Positions 62,363 to 64,000 of a stretch of 64,000 bases of DNA are shown one piece after another. Numbering within the stretch: position 1 is the first letter of the stretch; each line of letters opens with the position of its first letter. The translations under genes were made by a program, and so were the position numbers. Source of the DNA: Sinorhizobium meliloti 4H41 (GTDB lineage Bacteria; Pseudomonadota; Alphaproteobacteria; Rhizobiales; Rhizobiaceae); contig NZ_AQWP01000002.1 of the NCBI RefSeq assembly GCF_000375585.1, positions 868,001 through 932,000 of the forward strand, written 5' to 3'. Below the pieces are notes generated by a model that had not been told where the DNA came from, did no database searches, and saw only the letters and a list, made by a program, of their open reading frames with translations.

Positions 62363-63355
62363 ATGAACAAGAAACTTGGAATTCTGCTGGCAGCGGGCGT
62401 CTTTTCGCTTGCCGCTTTCCACGCCAATGCCGCCGAAAAGGTCACGCTGCAGCTGAAGTGGGTGACCCAGGCGCAGTTCGCCGGCTACTACGTGGCGAAG
62501 GACAAGGGCTTTTACGAGGAAGAGGGCCTCGACGTCGAAATCAAGCCCGGCGGACCGGATATCGCTCCGGCGCAGGTGATCGCCGGCGGCGGCGCCGACG
62601 TCATCGTCGACTGGATGCCATCCGCCCTCGCCACGCGCGAAAAGGGCGTGCCGCTCGTCAATATCGCCCAGCCCTTCAAGACATCGGGCATGATGCTCAC
62701 CTGTCTGAAGGAATCCGGAGTAAAGGGTCCCGAAGACTTCAAGGGCAAGACCCTCGGCGTTTGGTTCTTCGGCAACGAATATCCGTTCCTCTCCTGGATG
62801 TCGCATCTGAAGATCCCGACGGATGGCGGACCGGACGGCGTGACCGTGCTGAAGCAGGGGTTCAACGTCGATCCGCTGATTCAGAAGCAGGCCGCCTGCA
62901 TCTCCACCATGACCTACAACGAATACTGGCAGGTCATCGATGCCGGCATCAAGCCGGAGGATCTGGTCACCTTCAAATACGAGGACCAGGGCGTCGCCAC
63001 GCTCGAAGACGGCCTCTACGTGCTCGAGGACAAGCTCAAGGACGAGGCCTTCAAGGACAAGATGGTGAAGTTCGTCCGCGCCTCGATGAAGGGCTGGAAA
63101 TATGCCGAGGAGAATCCGGACGAGGCGGCCGATATCGTGCTCGAGAACGACTCCACCGGCGCGCAGACGGAAAAGCACCAGAAGCGCATGATGGGCGAAG
63201 TCGCCAAGCTGACTGCAGGATCCGACGGCGCGCTCGACGAGGCGGATTACCAGCGCACCGTCCAGTCGCTGCTGGCCGGCGGCTCCGACCCGGTCATTTC
63301 CAAGGAGCCGGAAGGCGCCTGGACCCACGAGATCACGGACGCGGCGCTTAAATAA
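62363..63355 (+). CDS. ABC transporter, NMT1/THI5-like substrate-binding protein
   Basis: The 330-residue precursor has a signal peptide cleaved near 'AFHANA-AEK'. The NMT1-type fold is marked by 'LQLKWVTQAQFAGYYVAKDKGFYEEEGLDVEI' and 'GGADVIVDWMPSALATREKG'. Family members bind pyrimidine-like molecules (thiamine precursors, riboflavin), nitrate or sulfonates. Position next to dihydropyrimidinase and rutR-like genes suggests a pyrimidine base, dihydropyrimidine or hydantoin as ligand; that is inference. GAGGGAAC precedes the ATG. Confidence 0.92.
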   Translation: MNKKLGILLAAGVFSLAAFHANAAEKVTLQLKWVTQAQFAGYYVAKDKGFYEEEGLDVEIKPGGPDIAPAQVIAGGGADVIVDWMPSALATREKGVPLVNIAQPFKTSGMMLTCLKESGVKGPEDFKGKTLGVWFFGNEYPFLSWMSHLKIPTDGGPDGVTVLKQGFNVDPLIQKQAACISTMTYNEYWQVIDAGIKPEDLVTFKYEDQGVATLEDGLYVLEDKLKDEAFKDKMVKFVRASMKGWKYAEENPDEAADIVLENDSTGAQTEKHQKRMMGEVAKLTAGSDGALDEADYQRTVQSLLAGGSDPVISKEPEGAWTHEITDAALK

Positions 63356-63372
63356 GGCGCCGCATGACGATC

Positions 63373-63403
63373 AGGAGCGCGTGGCACTCGCCGCGCGCTC
63401 CTT
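63373..63403 (+). terminator. hairpin after the NMT1-type transporter operon
   Basis: A perfect 9-bp stem AGGAGCGCG/CGCGCTCCT with a 12-base loop, 18 bp after the binding-protein stop. No long T-run follows. Confidence 0.5.
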
Positions 63404-63948
63404 ATGCGAAGGCGTGCCGCTTGCCGCGAACTCGCACCCCGTGGTCAAAGGTCGCAGCGTTACTCCCGGAGAAGCGCACCGATCAGCGCCCGCCCGCGCA
63501 CAAAGGCTCGATTCCAATGGCTTAGCGTGGAGGGTTCGCTGTCAAACGGCGAAAATCTCGCACCACGCTGTGGTTGTTAAGACTACCTTCAGGTTGCACC
63601 CGTATTGCATCCGAAGACGCATGACAGTAGAAATAGTGAGGCACCATTGCTTCGCCGCTCTTGTAAGCATTTGCTCCGGCGATTACATAGGCCGGAACGT
63701 TTGACTGGAGGGCAAGCGAATGGAGGAATCTTTATTTCTTTAGGATTGCCCATCAGGGAATTTTCTTCCCATCCGGTGCCTGTGGCTTGAAACCGCTGCC
63801 CGGGCAGCGATTCAAAATGCTGCAGCGGTCCTTGCGCGTCCGAAAAGACGCGCGGCGCTGTAGGTGAAATAGCGTGATTGCGGCCGGATATTCGCCCCTG
63901 CGCGGGCGTGATCGGGCACGTGTGCTTCAGCTTCGGGAAAACAGGCCT
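63404..63948. other. intergenic region with hairpins, no gene recognised
   Basis: No convincing coding frame is seen. It holds a perfect 16-bp palindrome CGCTGCCCGGGCAGCG (63794-63809) and a hairpin GCGCGTC/GACGCGC (63834-63853), close to the start of the next gene. Only low-complexity short frames without ribosome-binding sites are present. Confidence 0.5.
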
Positions 63949-64000
63949 ATGGCTCAGAAACTCCTGCCTCTCATCGGCGCTTGTGCAGCGATGCTCCTGT
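63949..64000 (+). CDS. start of a secreted or membrane protein, 3' end outside the window
   Basis: ATG at 63949 opens 'MAQKLLPLIGACAAMLL', a typical signal-peptide or signal-anchor start. The ribosome-binding site is weak. Too little is visible to name it. Confidence 0.35.
   Translation, partial: MAQKLLPLIGACAAMLL

Noticed and set aside
61217-63328. 703-codon minus-strand open frame
   Set aside because: Runs antisense to the permease and NMT1-type binding-protein genes, which have clear motifs; no ribosome-binding site or family pattern.
63381-63704. 107-codon frame after the binding-protein gene
   Set aside because: It begins inside the terminator hairpin, has no Shine-Dalgarno sequence and shows no protein-like pattern.

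Overview
The window looks like chromosomal DNA of a Sinorhizobium/Ensifer species close to S. meliloti. It is GC-rich and densely coding. It carries a full-length nolR, a choXWV choline transporter whose binding residues match S. meliloti ChoX at the published positions, the hmuPSTUV heme-uptake operon, the rpoE2/rsiA1/rsiB1/rsiC general stress locus, the smoEFGK-smoS-mtlK polyol operon and a CyaC-type redox-sensing adenylate cyclase. I see no insertion sequence, prophage, CRISPR array, rRNA or tRNA. The only repeats found are short palindromic intergenic elements.

Layout. 0-5.6 kb: a minus-strand cluster of poorly characterised genes (coiled-coil protein, unknown protein, AAA+ ATPase, DUF6638-like protein), interrupted by a DUF559 nuclease gene held between two 130-bp palindromic repeats. 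5.7-10.9 kb: thymidine kinase, choXWV, a HugZ-like heme protein and nolR. 11-17.5 kb: a small P-loop kinase-like protein, beta-alanine:pyruvate aminotransferase, adenine deaminase, a GH13 alpha-glucosidase and a KDG kinase. 17.5-23.9 kb: a dipeptidase-peptide ABC transporter operon. 24-29 kb: a TetR/SMR efflux pair, a truncated hemoglobin, small membrane and unknown proteins, a heme monooxygenase-like protein, a DUF2325 protein and TonB. 29-33.4 kb: hmuPSTUV. 33.6-38 kb: two stress-type membrane proteins and the RpoE2 regulon core. 38.4-48.5 kb: the polyol operon with its SorC-type regulator. 48.6-63.4 kb: reductive pyrimidine catabolism (preT, preA, rutR-like gene, ureidopropionase-type hydrolase, dihydropyrimidinase, an NMT1-type ABC transporter), with an oxidoreductase/LysR pair and the adenylate cyclase inside it. 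The last 50 bases open a new secreted or membrane protein.

The genes form several coherent circuits. PreTA, dihydropyrimidinase and the M20 hydrolase convert uracil or thymine to beta-alanine or its methyl homologue. The distant aminotransferase at 11.6 kb can remove the amino group of beta-alanine. RutR-like palindromes lie upstream of that aminotransferase, between rutR and the hydrolase, and (weaker) upstream of preT, which suggests one regulon. Heme acquisition (TonB, HmuPSTUV) shares an iron-responsive (IRO-type) motif with the DUF2325 gene. Two perfect RpoE2-type promoters lie back to back between rsiA1-rpoE2 and rsiB1. nolR has a consensus NolR site in its own promoter region.
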